A stretch of 64,000 bases of DNA from Neoceratodus forsteri (lineage: Eukaryota > Chordata > Ceratodontiformes > Ceratodontidae), in the NCBI GenBank assembly GCA_016271365.2, contig CM028131.1, positions 175,278,501-175,342,500 of the forward strand, read 5' to 3'. Shown here piece after piece: positions 45,300 through 55,749 of the stretch (position 1 is its first letter; each line of letters begins with the position of its first letter). The position numbers and the translations under genes were made by a program. The notes under the pieces were generated by a model. That model was given only the letters and a program-made list of their open reading frames with translations. It had not been told where the DNA came from and made no database searches.

Positions 45300-46910
45300 T
45301 TACTGATGTCCCATGATGTTCTTTCCTCTCAGGAATCTGTCCAAATTTGTTTTAAATGCTTGCATGGAACTACTTAATACCACCTCATGTGGTAATCCAT
45401 TCCAGACTGTTACTGCTCTGATACTGAACCAATGGTTTCTTTTTGTGGTTCGATACTTTTCCCTAATGAACCGCCACTTGTGCCCTCTTAGCTGATGTTT
45501 CTGTTCACGTAGCTTTAGACCCAGTTGCTCCCTCAGATTAGGATCAGTGAGAATCTTGAATACCATGCACATGTCTCCCCTTAGCCTGCAATATTCCAAT
45601 GTATACAACCCCAATATAGACAACCTGTCCAGATATTCATTCCCCTGAGCAACTTCAGTCATTCTTGTGGTTCTTTTCTGTACCCTCTCTAATGCAGCAA
45701 TCTCCCCTTTAAAGCCAGGAGACCAAAACTGTGCATAGTATTCCATGTGCGGCCGCACCAGTGACCCATAAAGTGGCAACAGGACTTCCCTAGCTCTGCT
45801 TTTTATGTGCCTGAGTATACAATTCAGAATGTTTCCTGTCTTTTTAACTACCAGACTACAGTGTTGTTTAAATTTTAGGTCGTTTGTGATCCTAATTCCC
45901 AGATGTCTTTCATCTTTGACTTCTCTAATCAATTCTCCATTTAACATATAATTTGCCCCTAGGTTATTTCTACCAAAGTGCATAACTGCGCACTTATCTA
46001 CATTAAAGGTTAGTCTTGAGTTATGTGCCCAGTCCTGTATTTTTAATAGGGTAGCTTGTAGTTTGTGAGCATCCATATTATTATTTACCTTGAAGCCAAT
46101 CCTTGTGTCATCGGAAAATTTAGCTTCCCAAACTTCCCCACCTGCTGTCATAGAGTGAAAATAAATATTAAAAAGAGAGGGGCCCAGAACGGACCCCTGT
46201 GGTACACCACTCATAACCTCCGACCATCCAGAACTGCTTACCCTGATTGTCACCCTTTGTTTTCTGTCTAAGAGCCAGGAACTAATCCATTTTGTAATGT
46301 TACCATGAGTGTCATGGTCTATCAAGGAATCAACAAGTTCTCCATGTGTCACTCTTTCAAAGGCCTTGGAGAAGTCCAGGAAGACAACATCCACCGCACT
46401 TCCTTCATCCAGGGCCGTACCGACTCTTTTGTAAAATCCCAAAAGGTTTGTCTGGCAAGACCTTCCCTGTATAAAACTATGCTGAGTGTCATCTATATCC
46501 CCTCTCTGCTGCATATCCAAAACTATATGCTCTTTAATTACCCCTTCCAAAATCTTTCCTAATAGTGAAGTCAGACTAATCGGATGGTAATTGCTGACAT
46601 CCTGCCTGGAGCCCTTCTTAAAAACTGGGATAACATCTGCATGCTTCCAAGCACCTACAGCAATTCCCTGGTCAATGGAAGCCTGAAACAGGTGTGTGAG
46701 TGGTTCAGCCAATAGGTCTGCTAGTTCTTATATTACCCTAGGGTGAATTCCATCAGGACCCACAGATTTCCCTGGATTTAGACCAAGCAGTCTTTTATGA
46801 ATATCTTCCTTATTTAATTTATAAGTGCTGTGAGTTTCAAGATGCTGTTTTACACCCTTAGTTTTTTTATTATAAACAGATGAAAAGTAACTATTATATT
46901 GCTCGGCCAT
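45300..46910 (-). pseudogene. CR1 ORF2 reverse transcriptase and C-terminal domain
   Basis: One register from 46910 to 45300 broken by a single TAA at 46728-46730. Motifs: LLGLNPGKSVGPDGIHPRVI, VFKKGSRQDVSNYHPISLTS, SFIQGRSCQTNLLGFY, VDVVFLDFSKAFERVTH, MSGVPQGSVLGPSLF, then AKFSDDTRIGFKV at the catalytic site, where the usual ADD is SDD, and LTFNVDKCAVMHFG. The C-terminal domain has REVLLPLYGSLVRPHMEYYA and VTVWNGLPHEVV. The change in the catalytic box and the stop suggest an inactive enzyme. Confidence 0.9.
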
Positions 46911-47191
46911 CAGTTTGTTGTCCTGTAGTAAACTGCTGTCTTGTTGCTTAAGTGGACCAATCCCAAGGGGGCCCCCTTTTTAATGATTAATATACTTGTA
47001 AAAGGTTAAATAATTGTTCTTAACTTTGTGTTCCAGTTTGAATTCGTAATCTTTTAGCTACTAAGATACCTTTTTTTACATTTCCTGAGGAGATATCTAT
47101 ATAAATCCCAATTCCTAACATAGCCGCTTTTTTTAGCTTTAACATAGGCCCTATTTCTTCTGTTTAAAAGGTTCTTGATCTTAATGTTCAT

Positions 47192-48130
47192 TCAGACAGG
47201 AATCATCCCAGAGCCATTATATTTCTTTTTAAGCGGGATATGCTTATCTACTAAATGGTTTAATTTGTCCGCCAGGGCATCCCACAAATGAGAAACTGAT
47301 TTACCTTGCATATCATATTTCCAGTTCCATTTATTAAAATCATCTGTAATGTGGTTAAAGTTGGATCTACCATAGTTTCTTACCATAGTTTCACCCTTTA
47401 CCAAAGTGTATTGTTTTATTATGGTAAATTCCACTTTATCATGGTGGCTAGAACCTAGAGGAGGAGTGATCCTACAATGCTGGATACTATCACCCATGTT
47501 ACTAAGCACCAAGTCTATTGAATTGGTTTGCCTGGTTGAACCCTCCACATATTGATCCAAGCCCATTAGACTAAAAATGTCCAGAAATCTGGACTCTACT
47601 GCCATAAGTGCTGTATGATTTTCCCAGTTTATACCAGGTAGATTCAAGTCACCTAATATAATTAACCTGTCTGGCACCTCCATATTGTCTAATTCATCTA
47701 TTAGAGAGTTGTCTGTTTCTAAGGAGGAGTCAGAGGGTCTGTACAATACACCTAAGGTAAATTTCTCGCTTCCATCCGAGGAGACCCTGACCCAAATTTG
47801 TTCAATACCCTCCGTCACCTGTACCTCAAATTCCTCACATATGATGTTATTAGATACATAGATTGCTACTCCCCTTCCCTTACGACCCATTATGTCACAA
47901 TGGAATAACTGGAAGCCATTAAGCTGTCTGTCACAGGGGTCATTTGAGTCCCACCATGTTTCAGTGATTGCACAAATCTGAACTTTCTCTTGTATTAGTA
48001 ACTGGACTAATTCATCCACTTTATGTACTATGCTTCTGACATTTACATTTAAGCATTTCCAGTTAATGTCCTTATTGACATTAATGTTTAAACTCTTATA
48101 CTTTTGGGAGATAACCTTGCCTCCCAGTTT
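47192..48130 (-). pseudogene. CR1 ORF2 endonuclease
   Basis: The frame ending at 47192 is open from before 48019; upstream codons read WKCLNVNVRSIVHKVDELV, the true N-terminal strand, so ORF2 starts further 5', close to the ORF1 stop at 48142. Motifs: ICAITETWWDSND (catalytic glutamate), GRGVAIYVSN, LGVLYRPSDSS, LIILGDLNLPGINW (GDLN in place of GDFN), NSIDLVLSN and LGSSHHDKVEF (final S-H-H-D variant). A frameshift at about 47010-47190 separates it from the reverse transcriptase. Confidence 0.85.
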
Positions 48131-48141
48131 CCCCCTTTTTG

Positions 48142-49121
48142 TTAGTTTAAATATTTTTGTGCTGAGTACAAAATCTCCTGTGCCAAGATTCTAGTACCCT
48201 GTTTATTTACGTGAAGTCCGTCCCTGCAAAACAATTTGGGATTTAAAAAAGAGTTCCAGTGTTCAATAAGTGTCATTCCCTCCCTAAAACACCACCTTTT
48301 TAACCATCCATTTAATAGTTTAATATCTCTCATTTTTGCTGGGCTAATTTGTTGAATAGGGAGAACCTCTGAAATGAGTACCTCACAGACTACACCCTTA
48401 AGGAGTTTACCTACTTCCTCGAAGCCCCTTTGTATCTCTATTAATTTCCTTTTTCCTAAATCATTTACCCCCACATGAATGAATGTAGTAGGTTTAGTGC
48501 AGTTATGCAGTAAACCTGGTAGTAACTCCTGAATATCCACAATTCCTGCTCCTGGAAGAGTACTAACTGTAGTGTACTCATTTCTATTCTTACATATGAT
48601 GCGATCCAAATTACGCACCAAAGAATCCCCTATAATCAGTAAATCTCTAGGGGGCTCCTTTGTTTCTGATGTTAGATTACTAGCCATGTGCGAGGTGTGG
48701 ACTTGAGCTTCATATTCTGTATCAAGATGATTTTCAACCTTCAGAATTTCAAACTTATTATGTAAGTTTAGAGGGCAAAGGTCACCTATATTGCTCCTAC
48801 CTTTTTTGGCACCTTTCTGGACTTTACACCATTCCTCAACTACACTGGTACTATATGCGTCACTGGTGCCTGGTATGATAGTAGTTTTTAAGTGTTCTAG
48901 GTCAGTGTCTGGAGACAAAGATTTACCTATATTGGTTAACTCAGCAGACTCTATGAAGCGTTCTAATTCATCAATATCGTGGTGAATTTGTACTCTATTT
49001 TGAAAGGACGCTATTTCTTGATGTAAAATCTCAATTAAGACACATTTATCACATTTAAAGTCCTCTATGATGTCACCTCAATAAACATAAGACAATCCTT
49101 GCACATAAGCATGGTTTCCAT
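48142..49121 (-). CDS. CR1 ORF1, zinc-finger-like N-terminus and SGNH esterase
   Basis: The minus frame 48918-48142 (258 residues) carries an SGNH hydrolase: LLIIGDSLVRNLD (block I, Ser), IHVGVNDLGKR (block III, G-x-N-D) and CRDGLHVNKQGTRIL (block V, D-x-x-H). All three catalytic positions are kept. Upstream in the same register EDFKCDKCVLIE can be read; before it, in another register from ATG at 49121, is METMLMCKDCLMFIE. Together these give the C-x2-C...C-x2-C zinc-binding pattern of CR1 ORF1 N-termini, so there is one frameshift at about 49068-49085. Esterase ORF1 proteins bind RNA and have lipid-ester hydrolase activity; the role in retrotransposition is not settled. Confidence 0.85.
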
Positions 49122-49789
49122 TTTATTAAAGTTATGTTTAGTGCTTTATACTTGTTAAAGAGGTATCAGTACAAAACATAAAGAGAGGGCCTACCTGTGT
49201 AAAAAGTGATCTTTTATGTAGTGAAAGTTTTTGTCCGCTGTCCCCGTCTTCCCCAGCTGACATGCACCGAATGCGCATATCTCTGTGCACGGCAATGCGC
49301 GCCCTACCCGTGCTTACCCTGCTCGCAGCAGGCCAGCTATTTAGAGGGAGATATACCCCAGAAGTATTCCATGGGGGTCAAGAGCTCTGCAAGGTTGCTC
49401 ACACAAAATACGATTTCTTTTATGCCCCAAGATGTTTAACTAGCACTACAGTGTGCGGCCCAGTGATGGAAAACACAACATGCACAGTACACACTATTTG
49501 TAATCCGGAGCCAGAAGGCTCAGTTCGTAAAGGAAAAGAAATAATAAGACAATCAGATGATACACTCAGATTAAGCTGTTGTTGCAGGGAGCTATCCTGG
49601 TATTTACTCACAATACCCAAGATTGGACATAGGCTGTACAAAAATCGAGACTGCAAGTGGTTGATCTGGAATGCTAGGAGAAGCAGGGCCCACGCGAGTT
49701 GCCGAGCCGTCATTCCTGTTTGAGCATGGAGCAGGGGACTGATCCCCAGGCAGGTCTCTCGTCGATGGCTTCTCTGTGCAGCAGGTAGT
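49122..49789 (-). promoter_or_regulatory. CR1 5' UTR, presumed internal promoter
   Basis: The segment between ORF1 start and the 11-bp duplication has higher GC in parts (49250-49350, 49670-49789) and no LINE coding motif. In CR1 elements this is where the internal promoter sits. The open frame on the other strand (49262-49723) is antisense to it and probably fortuitous. Confidence 0.5.
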
Positions 49790-49800
49790 CTGGTTGGGGC
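49790..49800. repeat. CR1 target-site duplication, right copy
   Basis: ctggttggggc, identical to 45223-45233. It marks the 5' end of the CR1 at 49789. Confidence 0.7.
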
Positions 49801-50768
49801 AGTCTGGCAAGGCCCAGACCACATGGAGACAAATTCAGATGCAGTCCATTTTGGGCTGGATACAGCTTCCAACAAGCAGAACACAGTTCACACAGTGGTG
49901 AACTAACTCACGACCCACCAGCAGCTCACAGCACATTTTCATGTAAGGGAATTCTACTGTACCAGGCAAAGCGCTCCCCGGTCACAATCGCAAAGTCTTT
50001 GCACACACAAGGAGCTTAGGGGTAGCTGGAACTCCTGACAGGCTGATCGCATTCAACAAAATCTTTGGTCTTCTTCAGGTTGAGCCTGGCCCACTTCAGT
50101 AGCTTGCTTTAGTCACACAACTCGGATTCAGTCCGAAAACAATTCTCTTTACCCTCTCAGTGCAGCAGGCAGACATGTACGCCAAAACTCAGGCCTTTCC
50201 ACAGAGACTGTCTCAAGCATCTTGCTTCTTCAGCTCCCAACTTAGATCTGCCCTAAACAGCAGGCAGCTTGGGGATTTCCCTCAGATCCAAAAGGTTCAG
50301 TTGGCTGATTTGGCTGTCTGTCAAAGAAAGAGCTCCCCCTTCAGTTGCAAAAAGGTGCCAAAAGCCCAGAACTACAATTCCTACAGATTTTGACTTCAGA
50401 CAGCTCCTGTAGTCTGGCTCCATTTTAGGTCCCACCAGAACTGATTGGTCCAATTCACAGTCCCAGGCCAAATGGTGGGGATAAACAAGACAGTCCTTGC
50501 TGCAAAGAAGGCAGGTTAGACAAATTACATTATCATTAACACTCTAAATGATTTTCAGCAAATAGTTACATCTTTCAACAGAACTACTTCTCAGATTACT
50601 TATAACTGCAATCCAGGCAGCTCTTAAAGAGACAGTACACAGAGGCTATGCAGGCACTCTCTGGCAATACATTTAAACTACTAAAATGCAGGACACCACC
50701 TGGGCAGTGAGCATTTAGGCAAGCTCAAAGAAGACTTTTTGGGAACCCCCATTTGTAGGGGGGTTACA

Positions 50769-50884
50769 AGTATATTAGCTAAATCAGTTGTATTACATTC
50801 AAAATTATTATGCATATCTTTAAATCCCTCTTTAGTGGAGCTCAGAATAGTAACCAAAATTCATTTTTTAGTTTTTGTTTGCTG
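50769..50884 (-). pseudogene. L1/Tx1-type ORF1 coiled-coil piece
   Basis: The minus strand reads STKEGFKDMHNNFECNTTDL, coiled-coil-like, ending at the LTR-like repeat. With the repeat removed it would run into NEVNLLHQKIEK on the other side (44640). Supported mainly by context. Confidence 0.4.
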
Positions 50885-51060
50885 GGTAAGTGCACTAGGC
50901 AAGAGCCTGCCTATTTTCAGGCATGACCTGGGAGAGTACATAACAAGTGAACAAGTAAATTATCAGTACAGCAAATCAACATTCATCGAGAATACAAGCA
51001 CTGAGTCAATAAAGGAAGTGCCTATGACTACAGACTTGTGGTAGGTATGAATACAAAGCA
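50885..51060 (-). mobile_element. LINE 3'-end scrap
   Basis: Positions 50888-50945 (gtgcactaggc, then cctattttcaggcatgacctggga) match 10851-10895 in the same orientation. Only the 3' terminus is present. Confidence 0.55.
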
Positions 51061-51099
51061 TTTAAGACAATACAGCAAAATATCTTGCTTGTCTTGTTT

Positions 51100-52200
51100 T
51101 CCTGGATATTTGGTAAATTGTCAATTTTTTAAGAACCGGTATCAGGACATATAATTACAGGTAGCTCTTTATTGTGATTTTCTATAATAAAAAGGTCCAA
51201 GGCTTCATTCGTACTTAATGAGGTACTTTTCCCACCCATCTCACTGTTTACTCCCACCTATCTCACTGTTTACTAATGTTTCCATTGTACCCAATGCATG
51301 AGATAATAGTTTCAAACTCAGCTCGGTGGCTACATTAGTACAATTTACTGATATAGCTCATTTTTTTTAACTTCAGAGTTCTTTTCATCAAAGCTCTGCA
51401 TAGAATCATTAAATTTATCTGATTTATCAGTTAGCTCAGCTTCTAGCTCCTGAATATTAACAATGCACCTGTTATTATTAGATATGTTATTATCCGAAAG
51501 ATTTTTTTTTTTTTTTGCGGTAAATCACCTAGTAGTTTAGAAACATTAGTCACAACCCCCATAAATCTATCTTGTTCAGTAGTGGTAATAGTGTTTAAAA
51601 CATCATCAACCATTGCTTTTGAAGTCGTTTCTTCACTATTTGCTATACTTTGTAAGTGTAAGTTTGTACTACTTGTCATCTTAACAGCTACTTTAATTGT
51701 TTCTTACTTACTAAGCTGTTCACTGAGGACTGCATTATCTCAGAAATAGCTTCCAGCCTCTCATGAATTGGGTTCCCTTTTTTGTTCTCAGGTTGAGCTG
51801 TAATTCTGTCTTTCTCATCACCTGCTATCTCAGGTGAATCCCCAAATTTGAGTACTGTGTCGGCTACCATTTTGTTAGGGTTGCAGAAATCATTGCTTTG
51901 GTCCTCAGGCTGTTCTAGAGCTTCAACTTCTTCAACTTGGGCTAGCATTGCAGTGAAACAAATTAAGTTATCAGCCAGTAAGGCCTTTTGCTCACAATTG
52001 CTGTTGGTACTCACTAACTGAGCTCATGTACTTTTCCGGGAATCTAACTGTTTATCAATGTTATGTCAAGTTGCAGAACATGTACCCTTAGGGGCTTGAA
52101 ACTCTGGCACATTTTCAGGTTTGTGCTTAGTTTATGAAGCTTTAGGAAAAATGTTTCTGATCTCTTTGGTATTTCTCACTCTGGCAGACATATTGCTTGA
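51100..52200 (-). pseudogene. L1/Tx1-type ORF1 N-terminal half
   Basis: From about 52195 the minus strand reads MSARVRNTKEIRNIFPKAS, then (52014-51688) an acidic, Gln/Glu-rich stretch, MAVDTVLK-like and HERLEAISEIMQSSVNSLV, then IQELEAELTDKSDKFNDSMQ (about 51460-51400), a clear coiled coil. A basic N-terminus followed by coiled coil is the L1 ORF1 layout. Several frameshifts are present. The RRM part may be at 44.1-44.6 kb. Confidence 0.6.
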
Positions 52201-52329
52201 GAAAAGGTAGGGGTTTTTGAAAACATATGAAGGCACCTAAGCAGGCTTTTGAGATATGGAGTTTTACCATGCTCAAAGTATAAAGCAAAGTGGCCACCAC
52301 TCTAAATAAATTACAATTGCGTACTTGTC

Positions 52330-52835
52330 TTTTTTTTTTTTTTTACTTTCTTTTTACCCTTTCCCTCTCTCCCCAAGCTCTGCTTCTTCAGGAGTCCCCA
52401 ATGGAGTCTGCCCCCACTTCAGCCACCTACCTGTGCCACCCGAGAACCCCCATGTAGCCTCGGTTCTACCCCCCAGGCAGGGACGAGGTGGGAACTACAC
52501 CCCAAGCTTCTTGTCTGTGTCGGGCTCTGGGATCGGCCAGGCAGGTGGGAGCCATGCGAGGTCTTCTCCAGAGCTCCGTCTACCCAGAGCCTGGAGAGTG
52601 TTTTTCTGGTGTTCTGTGGGCATCACGTGAACCCCTGATGTTAGGGAGCATAGCGCCGATATCCGCAAATGCCTTCCCCTTCTCTTTGTCTTGGTGCATG
52701 CTGTGCCCCAGACCTCTGCCTGGGGCCAGTCTTGCACCAAGACCTGATCCCCCTTCCCTCCCTGGAGAAGGCAAGCTCTCAAGCCTTCTCCCCTGGCCGG
52801 TTCTCCAGCTTCCCGCTTATGTCTCTTAATAGTGC
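52330..52835 (-). promoter_or_regulatory. GC-rich L1 5' UTR, presumed internal promoter
   Basis: A GC-rich island (52380-52810) in AT-rich surroundings lies immediately upstream of the minus-strand ORF1 start. This is the position and composition expected for an L1-type 5' UTR with an internal Pol II promoter. The T-run at 52327-52343 is next to it. The open frames within it overlap each other on both strands and show no family. Confidence 0.5.
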
Positions 52836-52984
52836 CTTATAAAGTTTCTGACAGTATTCTAGAACAAGTGGCTCTGTAACATATTTGGTGTACATCTAAG
52901 CAGTTCAAAACCATCGACAGAAAACAGAATACCATTCATGTAGACCGTAGTATCAGAGAACCACAATTATTACTGCAGCCAGTT

Positions 52985-54430
52985 TAAATAATAATAATAA
53001 ATCTTTATTTGTACAGCGCCTTTCTTAAAACCAAGGTGACTTTACAATAACTGCACATAAAACAATAAAATAAACACAGATCCAATAACTACTAAATTCA
53101 TAAAATACAATAAAATATCACCATCAGGGGTAAGCTTTTAACCATAAATGGGTCTTGAAGGCCTTTTTAAATTCTTCCATGGACACACACTGCTGAAGCA
53201 GACAGTGTAGAGAATTCCTGAGGGCAGGGACCATGTACATAAAAGCATGGGCCGCCAAAGATTTCAAAGTAACCCTCAGAATCTCTAGCAACCCCTCGTC
53301 CGCTGAGCGGAGTGATCACCTAGGGCAGTAAGATACTAGGAGCTCTTTCAAGTAGTCCGGGCCCAGTCCATGTAGGGCTTTATAAGTCAGAAGATTGACT
53401 TTAAAGGTGATCCACCACTGTATTGGCAGCCAGTGCAGATTGTGCAGCACCATAGAAATATGACAGGTACGAGGAGTACCTGTCAGTAACTGGGCTGTAG
53501 TGTTCTGCACAAGCTGCAAGCAGTGGATATCAATCCCTGATAGCCCTAGATACAGGGAGTTGCAGTAATCAAGGCACGAGGTCGCAAAGGCATGGACCAA
53601 AGTAGGCAGATCACCAGACAGAACTAGGTGCTTAATCCTGGAGATGTTCCTCAGGTGGTAAAATGATGATTTGACGACTGCCGACACCTGCAATTGCAGT
53701 GCTAGTCCTTCATCAAAAATCACCTCCAGGTTCCGCACCCATTCAGAGGTAGGGAGCTGGGTGCCACCCAGAAAAAGTCCTGAGGGCAAACCAGCTCCCA
53801 TCCCCTCTATCCAGTGACCAGGGTCCACAATAATCACCTCCATCCTCTCCGAGTTTAACCTCAGCCAGCTCAAATTCATCCAGTTCTGGAATTCAGTGAG
53901 GCAGTTGTTAAATACCAAGACAGCTCTATCCTGGTCGGCTGCAAAAGATAGGTAGAGCTGGGTATCATCAGCATAGCAATGAAACCTCAGCCCGTACCTT
54001 CTTACAGTGTCTCTGAGGGGCAGCATGTACACTGCGAACAACATGGGGGACAAGACCAAACCCTGAGGAACCCCTCAAGACAGAGAGACTGGGCCAGAAG
54101 AACTAATTCCCGATACCACCCTCTGAGTTCTGCCAGTGAGGAAAGATCTAAACCATCCAAGGTCTGTACTAGACAGGCTACAGATGAACCTCAGGCATTC
54201 AAGAAGTACCCCATGGTCCACAGTGTCAAAAGCTGAAGAGAAACTGAGAAGAACCAAGATGGAATGGCTCTTTCAATCTCTTGCCATCAAGAGATCATTG
54301 AGCACCCGAACCAGTGCTGTCTTGGCACTATGCCTCTTTTGGAAACCTGACTGGAGTGGTTCATAGATGTCATGGATGGTCAAATGGTTCTCCAGTTGTA
54401 CGGCCACTACTTTCTCTACTTTAGTAAATC
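52985..54430 (-). mobile_element. Second L2 LINE, 5' truncated, minus strand
   Basis: The 3' end at 52988-53035 (aataat repeats, then 'tctttatttgtacagcgcctttct') corresponds to the L2 terminus at 11490-11520. ORF2 coverage stops at about 54430 within the reverse transcriptase, so it is 5' truncated. Confidence 0.85.
53316..54257 (-). pseudogene. L2 ORF2 reverse-transcriptase C-terminal half
   Basis: The minus frames read LLSFSSAFDTVDHGVLL (54257-54075), then after a slip at about 54065 [13 protein letters not shown], the catalytic [53 protein letters not shown] and [15 protein letters not shown]. It aligns motif by motif with the 11.6-12.6 kb copy and is moderately diverged from it. Confidence 0.85.
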
Positions 54431-54661
54431 ATACTAAAACTGATATTCTTTTTGAAGAGTTTATCAGGAGAGCACCAAACTCACAACCTAGCAGCCTGCA
54501 GCCATCGTATCCCTGCCCCCTTCCTCAATTTTCTTTCTCTCCTGTACATGCTGTCCTTGAATCCATTTAAGATCATAAGAACACAAGACATGATGGTCAC
54601 GTGATGCATGAATTGAGGTAAGAGCAAGAGAGAAGAGCTCCAAGCAAACCTCCAGATTTTT

Positions 54662-55612
54662 TTGCATATAAATATCACCTCTGACCAATTAAACCTACTT
54701 CAGCTCATTGGTATAGCTTGTAAATATGTCCTTGTCTACATGGAGGACTCTGAGATGGAAATTACAGTCACACAATTGAGCTCTTACCAACAACCTCCTG
54801 AAGTGGAGGAGGAACCACTCCCAGAGCTGGAGGCTATGCGGCCGCATAGAAGTGTCTCTCCAGCTTCCCCGACTATTCAAGTCCCAGAAGATCTCTGTCT
54901 AGGCCAAATATACCTAGAACTGGGCACAATCAAAGAAGCACTATTTTCATTAATCGCTGACAAGGAGGACCTAAAGCCAGCCCTTAAGGATCTGTTGGTG
55001 CGAGTTTCAGATGCTAAGGTCTGAATATCTTCTCTGGAGGACTATTAAAATAAAACTGAGCCTAACATTGTATTCTTCAAAAGATTAGTCAGGAAATTGG
55101 AGGACAAACTAGATGACTTGGAGGGTCATAACAGAAGAAATAATTTGGTCCTAATTGGACTACTGGATGGTGAGGAAGGGACCAACACCATTGATTTTTT
55201 TCAGAGATTTTGCACTAAAATAGTTGGCCCTTGTCCAAATGGCACCAGCTATATAATAGAGTGGGCTCACCGGGCTCTTTGTGCAAAGTTTGTGCCAAGT
55301 GAGCCCCCAGACCCATAATCTTCAAGTAGTTGAATTACCTGGACAGAAATTATATCTTGAAAGAAAATAGGAAGCTGGTTGGGCTACAGTGGGCTGGAAA
55401 AAAATTTGGCTGGTCCTCAAAATGACCCTCAAGGTCCACCAGGCTAGGGTGGCTTATAGACCTTTGCTTTCTAAACTTTGGGTTGCACAGATCAAGCACT
55501 GGCTCCTCTACCCAGCACAGCTAGAGGTGGTCTACAAAATTGGTATTCAGCGCTTTGAAACGGCAGATTAGGTGGGGACAGAATTGAAGAAAATATTCCC
55601 AAACCTCTTCAG
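54662..55612 (+). pseudogene. L1/Tx1-type ORF1
   Basis: An acidic and proline-rich N-terminus (54662-55024) leads into a predicted coiled coil (LGTIKEALFSLIADKEDLKP). The RRM follows, with LEDKLDDLEGHNRRNNLVLIG, then TIDFFQRFCTKIVGP and WAHRAL (cf. IERAHR). The C-terminal domain has LLYPAQLEVVYKIGIQRFET at about 55506-55565. Stops at about 55022 and 55316 and short frameshifts break it. The protein family coats LINE RNA as a trimer. Confidence 0.75.
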
Positions 55613-55749
55613 ACAGTCAGCTGGTTACTGTTTGTCTTTCTGCTATGGGTTGGTTAGATCAACAGACTCTGTAGTAGCTACTGGACCTATGTCCTTCATG
55701 TTAGATGGAGCCAATAGAATATCCTCTGACTGGTTCGTGAGCTTCATTT

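Larger units (their letters stand above)
45234..49789 (-). mobile_element. Near full-length CR1 LINE, minus strand
   Basis: A 4.56-kb CR1 with 5' UTR, esterase ORF1, endonuclease and reverse transcriptase in order, bounded by an 11-bp duplication. The 3' end has the CR1 microsatellite (cataggttcataggtt, 45235-45250). It is the best preserved LINE in the window: one stop inside the reverse transcriptase, about one frameshift between endonuclease and reverse transcriptase, and one near the ORF1 start. Confidence 0.85.
44652..50768. repeat. LTR-like repeat (TGTAACCCC...GGGGTTACA) carrying a CR1 insertion
   Basis: It begins with tgtaacccc at 44652 and ends with ggggttaca at 50760-50768, an inverted pair with the TG...CA ends of LTRs. 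Without the CR1 and one target duplication it is about 1.55 kb, consistent with a solo LTR. The first about 250 bp match the repeat at 5398. A CCAAT-type box lies near 50445. I could not find a clean 5-bp target duplication (left attta, right agtat), so the class is uncertain. Confidence 0.5.

Noticed and set aside
49262..49723. 153-residue plus-strand frame with a signal-peptide-like start
   Set aside because: It lies exactly antisense to the 5' UTR of the CR1, within the target-duplication limits, and has no family resemblance. Probably fortuitous.
52325..52829. Overlapping Pro/Gly-rich frames on both strands
   Set aside because: Explained by GC-rich L1 5' UTR composition; no domain visible.
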